From the NCBI GenBank assembly GCA_024643365.1, contig JAHENC010000005.1, positions 62,001 to 126,000 on the forward strand: 64,000 nt of DNA, written 5' to 3'. The translations under genes and the position numbers were made by a program. Under the pieces are notes generated by a model. That model did no database searches. It was not told the origin of the DNA and saw nothing but the letters and a program-made list of their open reading frames with translations. The DNA comes from Crocinitomicaceae bacterium (GTDB taxonomy: Bacteria; Bacteroidota; Bacteroidia; Flavobacteriales_D; Crocinitomicaceae). Below, one piece after another: positions 9,456 through 17,218 of the stretch (positions are counted from its first letter, which is position 1; each line of letters opens with the position of its first letter).

Positions 9456-10298
9456 TTAGAATAATAAATTGTCAATCAGACGCACACTTCCACAATGAGC
9501 AGCAATGCAGCATATTTGATTTTCTTGCCAATCCGTTAACTCATTAAGTGTTTCAGGATCGACAATGGCAAGATATTCAAGGGATAATGAACCTTGTTGA
9601 AATAAACTTCGAGCAGCGGTTAATGTTTCCTGAATGGAATGTTTACTTTTTGCTGCTTCAACCAAACGCAAGGTTTTAATTATAATTAAGGCATCTTGGC
9701 GCTCTGATTCACTTAAACGCATATTTCGACTACTCATCGCCAATCCGTTGGATTCTCGTACCGTTGGACAACCGATTATGCGTGTTTGAAAACCAAAATG
9801 TTTGGTTAATAGTCTAATAATTGCCAATTGTTGGAAGTCTTTTTGTCCAAAATAGGACTGATTTGCCTCCACCAGACGAAAAAGATTGTGCACAACATGC
9901 ACCACTCCTTCAAAATGTCCGGGACGAAATGCACCTTCCAAAACACGTCCAATTGAACCGAGCTCCATGGCAACAAATCCATCGTTTTCGGGGTACAATT
10001 CTGCTTCATCGGGAGTGAAAACAATACAATTAGTCAAGCCTTCCAACAACGTCAAATCAGCCTCCAGCGTTCTTGGATATTGCTTCAAGTCCTCGCTGTT
10101 GTTGAATTGTTTAGGATTCACAAAAATACTGATGAGAGTATAATCGTTTTCTTCTGTCGACTTTTTAATCAGACTTATATGTCCATCGTGTAGCGCACCC
10201 ATCGTTGGAACAAATCCAAGCGTTTGGGAGTTTTCGTTCATCTTTTGACGAAACTGATGCAGCTCTTTTGCAGTATGAATGACCTTAACTTTAGACAT
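9456..10298 (-). CDS. panC: Pantothenate synthetase PanC
   Basis: ATP-dependent condensation of pantoate with beta-alanine, the last step of pantothenate synthesis. The 280-residue sequence has the nucleotidyl-transferase superfamily motifs: FVPTMGALHDGHISLI with the HxGH signature (residues ~29-44), FGQKDFQQLAIIR (~150), and the KMSKS-like loop MSSRNMRLSE (~188). Length and motif order are typical. It heads a minus-strand group panC-panD-rfaE2 and is divergent from the GT5-like gene at 10384. Confidence 0.96.
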   Translation of the reverse strand: MSKVKVIHTAKELHQFRQKMNENSQTLGFVPTMGALHDGHISLIKKSTEENDYTLISIFVNPKQFNNSEDLKQYPRTLEADLTLLEGLTNCIVFTPDEAELYPENDGFVAMELGSIGRVLEGAFRPGHFEGVVHVVHNLFRLVEANQSYFGQKDFQQLAIIRLLTKHFGFQTRIIGCPTVRESNGLAMSSRNMRLSESERQDALIIIKTLRLVEAAKSKHSIQETLTAARSLFQQGSLSLEYLAIVDPETLNELTDWQENQICCIAAHCGSVRLIDNLLF

Positions 10299-10318
10299 AG
10301 GATTGAGAGAATCGTCGA

Positions 10319-10326
10319 CAAAGCTA
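10319..10326 (-). promoter_or_regulatory. -7 box TAGCTTTG of panC
   Basis: Exact TAnnTTTG match on the minus strand, 20 bases before the panC ATG. It is back to back with the box of the divergent gene at 10358, about 30 bases away. Confidence 0.5.
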
Positions 10327-10357
10327 TTGCTTTTTATGAAAGTTCATTTAAATTTCT

Positions 10358-10365
10358 TAATTTTG
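10358..10365 (+). promoter_or_regulatory. -7 box TAATTTTG of the GT5-like gene
   Basis: Exact TAnnTTTG match on the plus strand, 18 bases before the ATG at 10384. Confidence 0.55.
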
Positions 10366-10383
10366 TACTCCTATCACTACTGA

Positions 10384-11205
10384 ATGGAAAAGAAAAAAAT
10401 CCTTTTTATTTCGCAAGAAATCTTCCCTTTTTTACCGAAATCCGATATTTCATCGACAGCGCGCAGATTACCGCCACTTGTACAAGATCTTGGTAAGGAA
10501 ATTCGTGTATTTACACCTCGTTTTGGTGCAATCAACGAAAGAAGACACCAATTGCATGAAGTTATTCGTCTATCCGGATTGAATATTTGTATTGACGATC
10601 ACGACCACCCACTGATTATCAAAGTGGCTTCTGTTGCGGCGGCAAGAATGCAGGTATATTTCATTGATAACGATGACTATTTCAAACGCAAAACAACCTT
10701 GCAAGACGACAAAGGCAACTGTTTTCCTGATAATGATGAACGTTCGATGTTCTTCTCTCGAGGTGTTCTGGAAACAGTTAAGAAATTAGGTTGGCAACCA
10801 GACGTGATTCATTGTCACGGTTGGATGACTGGTATCATGGCATTGTACATCAAACATGTATACAACAAAGACCCACATTTCAAGGATACGAAAGTGGTGA
10901 TTAGTTTGTACAACGATGACTTTGCTTCTCCATGGGATAAACGTTTTCATGAAAAATTAGCCTTCGAAGGATTCCCTCAAGAAATCAGCAATAAGTTGTT
11001 AGACCCAACACACGAAAATATTATGCGAGTATTTGCTGAAAATGCGGACGGAATTAACATCGCTTGTGAAAATTTAGCGCCGAATTTGAAAGCTATTTTT
11101 GATGAATCGACAAACCTCAAATTAGCGTACGTTGCTGAAGAAAACCAAGGAAAAGAACTTTCTGCTTTCTTCGACAAAGTAATGGAAGAATCTGTTTTAG
11201 CTTAA
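10384..11205 (+). CDS. Glycogen/starch synthase-like protein, GT5 N-terminal domain only
   Basis: A 273-residue protein matching only the N-terminal (GT5) half of glycogen synthase. It begins KKILFISQEIFPFLPKSD and contains DVIHCHGWMTGIMALYI near residue 140, the counterpart of the family's DVVHAHDWQT. Two features argue against normal catalysis. The C-terminal GT-B nucleotide-binding domain is absent (full enzymes are ~470 residues), and the ADP-glucose-binding KTGGL loop that should follow FPxL at residues 15-18 is replaced by PKSDI. It leads a run with the DUF4270 lipoprotein (21-base gap) and glmS (3 bases further). I recall short GT5-like proteins in this position in other Bacteroidota. 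A structural or regulatory role in envelope sugar metabolism is possible; function is unknown. Confidence 0.75.
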   Translation: MEKKKILFISQEIFPFLPKSDISSTARRLPPLVQDLGKEIRVFTPRFGAINERRHQLHEVIRLSGLNICIDDHDHPLIIKVASVAAARMQVYFIDNDDYFKRKTTLQDDKGNCFPDNDERSMFFSRGVLETVKKLGWQPDVIHCHGWMTGIMALYIKHVYNKDPHFKDTKVVISLYNDDFASPWDKRFHEKLAFEGFPQEISNKLLDPTHENIMRVFAENADGINIACENLAPNLKAIFDESTNLKLAYVAEENQGKELSAFFDKVMEESVLA

Positions 11206-11226
11206 TTCATCATACGCGCATTCAAC

Positions 11227-12510
11227 ATGAGAAGACTTTCATCTATTCTATTGGGATTGCTCATTTTCTTCGCTTCTTGTCAAAAGAACAAGCATGAAAT
11301 TGGTAAACCAGCGATTGACCAAGATCAATTGTTAAATGGAATTACAACGGATACATTCGATTTAATCACCTACACTATCAATGAAGATTCTGCCATAACT
11401 GATAATATGGCGAATGTCCTTTTGGGTAGTTACGTGGATCCAAAATTTGGAAAAGTTTCAGCAGAATTCTACACAGAATTCCGCCTAAAATCTTTGAATC
11501 CGGTTTTTGGTGATATTGGAACAATTGTCTATGATTCGTGTGTATTGGCTTTACAATACGTTGGTTACTACGGAGATTTAAGCGCTCAAAACTTTGAGGT
11601 CTATGAGTTAAACGATAGCCTATCAATGGACACCGTCTACTATGATTTTTCAACGAAACCTGTAAAACCTAGTAATCTGGTGGTGAATGGAATGGGGACA
11701 ATTACCCCAAAACCCTTAACGAATGCAGTGGTGAATGGCGATACGCTTGCACCACAGTTACGCATTCCATTGGACACCAATTTTGCGAAGAGCATTTTGG
11801 AAGAATCAACAAGTGGAAACGGAACCTTTGCTTCGAATGTGAATTTTCAAACCTTCTTCAAAGGATTTAAAGTGAAAGTAAACAATCCTTCTCAAGTAAT
11901 TGGAAAAGGTGGAATTTTCTATTTTAACATCAATAATAACGCTGCATCGAAGCTAACTATTTATTATACACAAAATGGCGTGAAGAAAAGCTATGATATC
12001 GTGATGAATAGTCTTGCAGCGGATTTTGTGCACATCGATACAGATCAAACGGGAACTCCTTTGCAGATGGTGCTTCAGGATAGCACGAAAGGACAATCGA
12101 CTTTTTACGCACAAGCATTTCGACAAAGAGCGGTCATTAAAATACCCGGATTAGACAACTTACCTAAGAATGTTGTGGTTCACCGGGCTGACTTAACACT
12201 CCCAGTGCAATTTCAAAATGGCTACCGTTACAAACCAGGTTCAGCTGTTTCTGTCGCGGCACGTCTAAAGGCAAGTGACACGAGACTTTCAAACTTAAAT
12301 GTTGTTGGTGCTTTCGTTGATAGTAAAAAACATTTTGCGATCGATTTAAGAACCTATGCACAAGCGTTAATCGCTGATAATATTGATAATACTGGTGTTG
12401 TTGTTTCTCCCGTTTTCTTTAGAAATTCGGCAGAGCGCATCGTTTTTAATGGTCCTAACACGATCAATAAAATGAAACCTAAATTAATTTTGACTTATAC
12501 AATGTACTGA
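11227..12510 (+). CDS. DUF4270 family lipoprotein
   Basis: A 427-residue predicted lipoprotein. The signal peptide MRRLSSILLGLLIFFASCQ ends in a lipobox with Cys at residue 18, followed by a charged stretch. The body matches my memory of DUF4270, a Bacteroidota family of outer-membrane-associated beta-rich lipoproteins; features include NVLLGSYVDPKFGKVSAEFY (~60-80) and a C-terminal KPKLILTYT strand. No catalytic motif is visible. It is sandwiched between the GT5-like gene and glmS, with three bases separating it from glmS, so it is almost certainly cotranscribed. Role unknown. Confidence 0.78.
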   Translation: MRRLSSILLGLLIFFASCQKNKHEIGKPAIDQDQLLNGITTDTFDLITYTINEDSAITDNMANVLLGSYVDPKFGKVSAEFYTEFRLKSLNPVFGDIGTIVYDSCVLALQYVGYYGDLSAQNFEVYELNDSLSMDTVYYDFSTKPVKPSNLVVNGMGTITPKPLTNAVVNGDTLAPQLRIPLDTNFAKSILEESTSGNGTFASNVNFQTFFKGFKVKVNNPSQVIGKGGIFYFNINNNAASKLTIYYTQNGVKKSYDIVMNSLAADFVHIDTDQTGTPLQMVLQDSTKGQSTFYAQAFRQRAVIKIPGLDNLPKNVVVHRADLTLPVQFQNGYRYKPGSAVSVAARLKASDTRLSNLNVVGAFVDSKKHFAIDLRTYAQALIADNIDNTGVVVSPVFFRNSAERIVFNGPNTINKMKPKLILTYTMY

Positions 12511-12513
12511 TTT

Positions 12514-14358
12514 ATGTGTGGAATTGTAGCATATATTGGCAAAAAGGAGGCATTTCCGATTGTCGTTAAAGGATTAAAAAGATTAGAGTACCGTGGATAT
12601 GATAGTGCAGGAGTAGCTTTGTTACACGATGGCGACTTGAATGTTTATAAGAAAGCCGGAAAAGTAAGCGTGATGGAAGAGTTTGCCCTCGGACAAGACG
12701 TTGCGGGACATGCAGGAATTGGACACACGCGTTGGGCAACGCACGGTGAACCATCTGATGTCAATGCGCATCCACATACCTCAATGGATGGAAAAATTGC
12801 CTTGATCCACAATGGAATTATTGAAAATTACGACGTTCTTAAACGCGAACTTCAAAACCAAGGATACCTTTTTAAAAGTGAAACGGATACAGAAGTAATT
12901 GTACACTTGGTGGATTACATCAGCAAAAAAGAAAATGTATGGTACGGTGAAGCATTGCGCTTGGCCTTATCACAAGTTCATGGTGCATATGCCATCGTTG
13001 CTTTATCAAAAGATTATCCAAATCGATTAGTAGCAGCCAGAAAAAGTAGTCCATTAGTAATTGGAATCGGAGCAGAAGGAGATTTTTATTTAGCCTCTGA
13101 TGCTACGCCAATTGTGGAGTACACAAAGAAGGTTGTTTACTTAGATGACGAAGAAATTGCAGTGATCGACCTTGAAGAAGGATTAAAACTATACAATATT
13201 GCCGATCAAGAACGCACACCTTTTTTCCAGCAATTGGAAATGGAATTGGAAGCGTTAGAGAAGGGTGGCTACGAGCATTTTATGCTTAAAGAAATTCATG
13301 AGCAACCCCGTTCCATTCACGATTGTTTCCGTGGACGTTTGAACGCAGAGGAAGCATGGGTTAACCTTGGTGGATTGCGTGAATATGAGCAAAAAATGAT
13401 TACGGCAAATCGCTTAATCATTGTCGCATGTGGTACATCTTGGCATGCTGGACTAGTAGGTGAATACCTCATCGAAGATTTAGCACGCATCAACGTAGAA
13501 GTGGAATATGCGAGTGAATTCCGCTACCGAAATCCCATTTTGAATGAGAATGATGTAGTAATCGCCATTTCACAATCTGGAGAAACTGCCGATACCTTAG
13601 CGGCCTTAGAATTAGCAAAATCTAAAGGGGCAACTATCCTTGGAATTTGTAATGTTGTAGGTTCATCTATTTCACGTTTGACTGATGGTGGATCTTACAC
13701 CCACGCTGGACCAGAAATCGGTGTAGCGTCGACAAAAGCATTTACAGCACAAGTAACCGTTTTAACCTTAATGGCTCTATCATTAGCGCACAAAAAGGGA
13801 ACGATAAGCGAAACACATTTTAGAACCTTGTTAGCGGAATTAGAAGCAATTCCAGAGAAAGTAAAACAAGTTCTTGAAACGGATTCCTTAATTGAACAAA
13901 TCGCCGCTGAATACAAGGACGCATCTAACGCATTGTACTTAGGTCGTGGAAGTTCTTTCCCGGTTGCTTTAGAAGGCGCATTGAAATTAAAAGAGATTTC
14001 ATATATCCATGCGGAAGGATATCCTGCTGCTGAAATGAAACATGGTCCAATTGCCTTAATCGACGAAAACATGCCGATTTTTGTGATTGCGACACAAGGA
14101 AATTCATACGAGAAAGTTGTTTCGAACATTCAAGAGGTCAAAGCACGAAAAGGAAAAGTCATCGCGGTAGTAACCGAAGGCGACATCCAAGTGCGTGAAA
14201 TGGCTGACCATGTGATCGAAATTCCTGAAACGAATGAGTTCCTAGTTCCATTATTGGCAACGATACCGTTCCAATTACTTTCCTACCATATCGCAGTGAT
14301 GCGTGGATGTAATGTCGACCAACCAAGAAACTTGGCAAAGTCGGTAACAGTGGAATAG
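12514..14358 (+). CDS. glmS: Glutamine--fructose-6-phosphate aminotransferase (isomerizing) GlmS
   Basis: Makes glucosamine-6-phosphate from fructose-6-phosphate and glutamine, committing carbon to peptidoglycan and LPS. The 614-residue product begins MCGIVAYIGKKEAF, so Cys2 is the N-terminal nucleophile of the glutaminase domain (residues ~2-230), with LEYRGYDSAGVALL and HTRWATHGEP visible. Two SIS sugar-isomerase domains follow, including CGTSWHAGLVGEYL, ISQSGETADTLAAL and ALEGALKLKEISYIHAE, and the protein ends DQPRNLAKSVTVE like its homologues. No glmS-riboswitch-like leader is possible, as only three bases separate it from the upstream DUF4270 gene. Confidence 0.98.
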   Translation: MCGIVAYIGKKEAFPIVVKGLKRLEYRGYDSAGVALLHDGDLNVYKKAGKVSVMEEFALGQDVAGHAGIGHTRWATHGEPSDVNAHPHTSMDGKIALIHNGIIENYDVLKRELQNQGYLFKSETDTEVIVHLVDYISKKENVWYGEALRLALSQVHGAYAIVALSKDYPNRLVAARKSSPLVIGIGAEGDFYLASDATPIVEYTKKVVYLDDEEIAVIDLEEGLKLYNIADQERTPFFQQLEMELEALEKGGYEHFMLKEIHEQPRSIHDCFRGRLNAEEAWVNLGGLREYEQKMITANRLIIVACGTSWHAGLVGEYLIEDLARINVEVEYASEFRYRNPILNENDVVIAISQSGETADTLAALELAKSKGATILGICNVVGSSISRLTDGGSYTHAGPEIGVASTKAFTAQVTVLTLMALSLAHKKGTISETHFRTLLAELEAIPEKVKQVLETDSLIEQIAAEYKDASNALYLGRGSSFPVALEGALKLKEISYIHAEGYPAAEMKHGPIALIDENMPIFVIATQGNSYEKVVSNIQEVKARKGKVIAVVTEGDIQVREMADHVIEIPETNEFLVPLLATIPFQLLSYHIAVMRGCNVDQPRNLAKSVTVE

Positions 14359-14645
14359 GTAGAGTACCCGTTACAAACTTAGAACGAGCCGTTTATTACA
14401 ATTGTATCTAACCTTGGAGAGCTTTCTATACTGGTAGGACGTTTTATTTCTTCGTGATTCCTGTTTAGTTAAACAAAACGTGGTTTGAATTATTCAGCGT
14501 TCAACATTGTGCCAGTTCAAATCCGTCAAACAACATTTTCTTATCTGTAAATTATCTACATAAAGTGCACCGATAATAGGTATCAGTAGTTGGGGTATTC
14601 ATGTATTAATCTTAAATTTAATCCGATATTCCAAATAATTTAAGA
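14359..14645. other. Intergenic gap, 287 bases, no gene recognised
   Basis: The longest non-coding stretch in the window. I see no convincing open frame, tRNA fold, terminator or exact -7 box. It separates glmS from an AT-rich membrane-protein gene and could hold that gene's control region or decayed sequence. Confidence 0.6.
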
Positions 14646-16736
14646 ATGGTTCAAACTGTTTTAAAGAAGCAAATAGTACTCTTCATTTTGCCGATTATTT
14701 ATGCGTTCTTCTGTATTCACAATACAAATAAATCCCAGAATGCGTTTATAAAAACGGTTGATCCGGAGTACATCCATTTAATGAGTTCCATTAATCTGGC
14801 AAATGGTCATGTAAACATACAAAGTATCGAAAGTCCGGGTACTCCCTTGTATGTTTTAGGAGCGATCACAACTAAAGTCACCTGTTTTGTTTCATCTAGC
14901 GATTCTTTAAAAGAAGATTTTATCTCAAATCCGGAGAAATACATCTATGTATTAAGATGGGTTTTATTGATATTAACTACACTTTCCCTTTTTATTCTTG
15001 GGTATGTTGTCTACAAAGTTAGCCAATGTCCCTTCACGGCTATTTTGTTTCAATTAGCTCCTTTTCTGTCCCTCGACATCATGTTGACATCTACGCTATT
15101 TACACCAGATCATTTCCTCGTTATTTTGATGTTGTTGTATATGGCTGTACTATTTAACTACATCCATCAGGAAAAAAACACCGATCACATGAAAAGTGCC
15201 CTTTACTTTTCGCTTTTCACAGCAATTGGATGTGCTACAAAAATCACCTTTTTACCGATAGTCATTTTGCCAATTTTCATTTTATCAAATTCAAAACAAA
15301 AGATTGTATACATACTTTCCTCTGGACTACTTATCCCCTTGTTTGCGTTCACAGCGACAGTTCAATATGAAAGATTCATTAGTTGGGTGAAAGGCTTGAT
15401 CTTCCATTCTGGAAATTATGGTACCGGCGAGGAAAAAATTATTTCGAGCTCATCTTTTATAAACAATCTGGGAAAAATAGTCAGAACCGAAATACCATTT
15501 ATGATCATATGTCTTTTATTGCTTATGAGTGTTTTCTTTATAATCATTAGGAAAAAGAAAAACCATCAGAACAGGATTATCATTGGTCTATTATGCACAG
15601 TTATTTTACATATTATTTTAGTGTCAAAACACTTTGCCATTCGCTACTTAACCCCATCCATTCTATTAGGTGTTTTTGGAATTTATCTACTCATCATGGT
15701 TTTTTCACACACGAAGAAAACGCAAAAAATACTCATGATGTGTTTTATTGTCTTGTTTCCTTTATTTGCATTTAAGAAGATATACGCAATAAATGATCAC
15801 CATTTGAATTACACGAATTCTAGAAATAGCGCACACGCTTATTTGGAGAAGAACTTGAAGGGCTTGCCACTTTTGATCGTTCCTAATTATTTCGGGTCAG
15901 CTACAAAAGAATATTCCTTATGGTTTGCTTCTAAATGGGTAGGAAGAAATGCCGGTGAATACATTGATGACATGAATAAAGAATGTCCAGACTCCTATTT
16001 TTTTATTCCTGAACAGAATAAATATTTTAATTGGAGAAATGAAATAAGTTTATTCGATATCCTTAAAAGCCATCCTATTTTAAATGTGTATATATCACTT
16101 GACGCAACGAAACGGAAAGAAGAAGCTTTTGGTAAAGAAATACTAAAAAAGATAAACGCGTATAATAGTCCAAACGATTCTATTATAAAAATCAACTATG
16201 TTTTTCATAAAAAGTATGATATGATATGTCAACTTACCATTGATACTTCAAGACTAATGAAGACCTATCATTTTAATGATGCATTTTGTGATATGGAAAG
16301 AATTACAAAAGATGAAAAGTATTACCTAACGATTGATAATTCATTTTTATTCAAAAACCATCATTTGCGTTCTTCGGAGAAGTCCTTCTCAGGTAAGTTT
16401 TCAGAGAAACTCACAAAAGAAAACATGTACGGTACGGGTTGTACCATTGATGATGTTAAAGTAGGCGACTATTTTGAAGCAACAATTTGGAAACACTCAG
16501 GGGACGATGATTATTTATTACTATGTACTGCAAATAATGCTGATGAATTATATGTAGCGAGCAATACTGTCATTGAAGAAAAAGATGGATGGAAAAAAAT
16601 TAAATTAAGTATTACTGTGGATAAAACAATCGTTGGAAATAAGTTGAATTTTTATTCGTGGTATGCTGGAAATCGCACCTGTTATTGCGATGATTTTAAC
16701 ATAATCATTGGTAGAAATAAAATCAATTCTAAATAA
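14646..16736 (+). CDS. Multi-pass membrane protein, probable GT-C glycosyltransferase (PMT/GT39-like)
   Basis: A 696-residue protein. Residues 1-~380 hold about ten hydrophobic segments, and an acidic motif DPEYIHLMSSINLANG lies in the first outside loop, as in PMT/ArnT-type GT-C transferases that use lipid-linked sugar donors. GT-C membership is inferred from topology and this loop. After a soluble region, the last ~140 residues resemble a carbohydrate-binding beta-sandwich (VGDYFEATIWKHSGDDDYLL, then NKLNFYSWYAGNRTCYCDDF), similar to the jelly-roll in CBM4/9-type modules. The gene is visibly more AT-rich than its neighbours, has many AAA/ATA/TTA codons, stands alone, and is preceded by the longest gap in the window. 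Recent transfer is plausible. Substrate unknown. Confidence 0.6.
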   Translation: MVQTVLKKQIVLFILPIIYAFFCIHNTNKSQNAFIKTVDPEYIHLMSSINLANGHVNIQSIESPGTPLYVLGAITTKVTCFVSSSDSLKEDFISNPEKYIYVLRWVLLILTTLSLFILGYVVYKVSQCPFTAILFQLAPFLSLDIMLTSTLFTPDHFLVILMLLYMAVLFNYIHQEKNTDHMKSALYFSLFTAIGCATKITFLPIVILPIFILSNSKQKIVYILSSGLLIPLFAFTATVQYERFISWVKGLIFHSGNYGTGEEKIISSSSFINNLGKIVRTEIPFMIICLLLLMSVFFIIIRKKKNHQNRIIIGLLCTVILHIILVSKHFAIRYLTPSILLGVFGIYLLIMVFSHTKKTQKILMMCFIVLFPLFAFKKIYAINDHHLNYTNSRNSAHAYLEKNLKGLPLLIVPNYFGSATKEYSLWFASKWVGRNAGEYIDDMNKECPDSYFFIPEQNKYFNWRNEISLFDILKSHPILNVYISLDATKRKEEAFGKEILKKINAYNSPNDSIIKINYVFHKKYDMICQLTIDTSRLMKTYHFNDAFCDMERITKDEKYYLTIDNSFLFKNHHLRSSEKSFSGKFSEKLTKENMYGTGCTIDDVKVGDYFEATIWKHSGDDDYLLLCTANNADELYVASNTVIEEKDGWKKIKLSITVDKTIVGNKLNFYSWYAGNRTCYCDDFNIIIGRNKINSK

Positions 16737-16808
16737 CAACTGAATCTTTTTCGTTAACCGACGTGGCGCCAACTCGATCAATCTCAAATTTGTTGGATTG
16801 GTAGCCGC

Positions 16809-17063
16809 CTATAACGATGATCCGTTCAATTCTATGGCATCTAATGCTTCTGAGAGCGCTCTATCCTTGTTGGTGATGGTATTTCCTACATCATGTGTTG
16901 TTAAACTCACATGTACCTTGTTGTATTCATTGGTCCACTTAGGATGGTGGTTTTGTTTCTCTATTTCAACGCTCGCCTTCACCATCCAATCCATGGCATC
17001 TTTAAAAGAAGAAAAAACAAAGGTTTTTTTGAGTTCATTATTCGTTTCGGTCCAGTTGTTCAT
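16809..17063 (-). CDS. 4a-hydroxytetrahydrobiopterin dehydratase (PCD/DCoH family)
   Basis: Small 84-residue dehydratase that recycles 4a-carbinolamine pterins. The active-site signature is complete: QNHHPKW with the two catalytic His at 39 and 40, then His51 (NKVHVSL) and Asp67 (TNKD). No phenylalanine hydroxylase lies nearby, so the partner is unknown; many bacteria with lone PCD genes are thought to use it in other pterin or molybdopterin-related roles. It is divergent from the XRE-pentapeptide gene and shares a 155-base control region with it. Confidence 0.9.
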   Translation of the reverse strand: MNNWTETNNELKKTFVFSSFKDAMDWMVKASVEIEKQNHHPKWTNEYNKVHVSLTTHDVGNTITNKDRALSEALDAIELNGSSL

Positions 17064-17107
17064 GGTGTAAATGTAAGTTGTTTATCAAAAGGTTCAACAA
17101 AACGTCA

Positions 17108-17162
17108 AAAACAATTGGAATATATATTAAAACAACTAAAAGTAGTGTAAAAACAACTAAAA
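17108..17162 (+). repeat. Direct repeats AAAACAACTAAAA at 21-base spacing (iteron-like operator candidate)
   Basis: Two perfect 13-base copies of AAAACAACTAAAA lie at 17129-17141 and 17150-17162. A third, degenerate copy (AAAACAAttggaa) starts at 17108. All three begin exactly 21 bases apart, two turns of the helix, so proteins bound to them would sit on the same face. The last copy ends 26 bases before the -7 box of the XRE-pentapeptide gene, where a repressor would block the -33 region. Confidence 0.6.
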
Positions 17163-17188
17163 AATAAATTTAAATACATTATAAGTCT

Positions 17189-17196
17189 TAATTTTG
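17189..17196 (+). promoter_or_regulatory. -7 box TAATTTTG of the XRE-pentapeptide gene
   Basis: Exact TAnnTTTG match 22 bases before the ATG at 17219 and just downstream of the direct repeats. Confidence 0.55.
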
Positions 17197-17218
17197 TGGA
17201 ATAATCCATTAAATAAGA

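Noticed and set aside
13695-14129. 144-residue minus-strand frame inside glmS
   Set aside because: Lies opposite conserved SIS-domain sequence and shows no family resemblance.
14511-14527. GTTCAAATCC, resembling a tRNA T-loop
   Set aside because: The flanking arms (GCCAG and CCGTC) do not pair, and no acceptor, D or anticodon arm fits around it.
16798-17150. Plus-strand frames of 79 and 90 residues overlapping the dehydratase gene
   Set aside because: The minus strand encodes an intact, recognised enzyme with all active-site residues; the plus frames have no homology I know and cover the repeat region.
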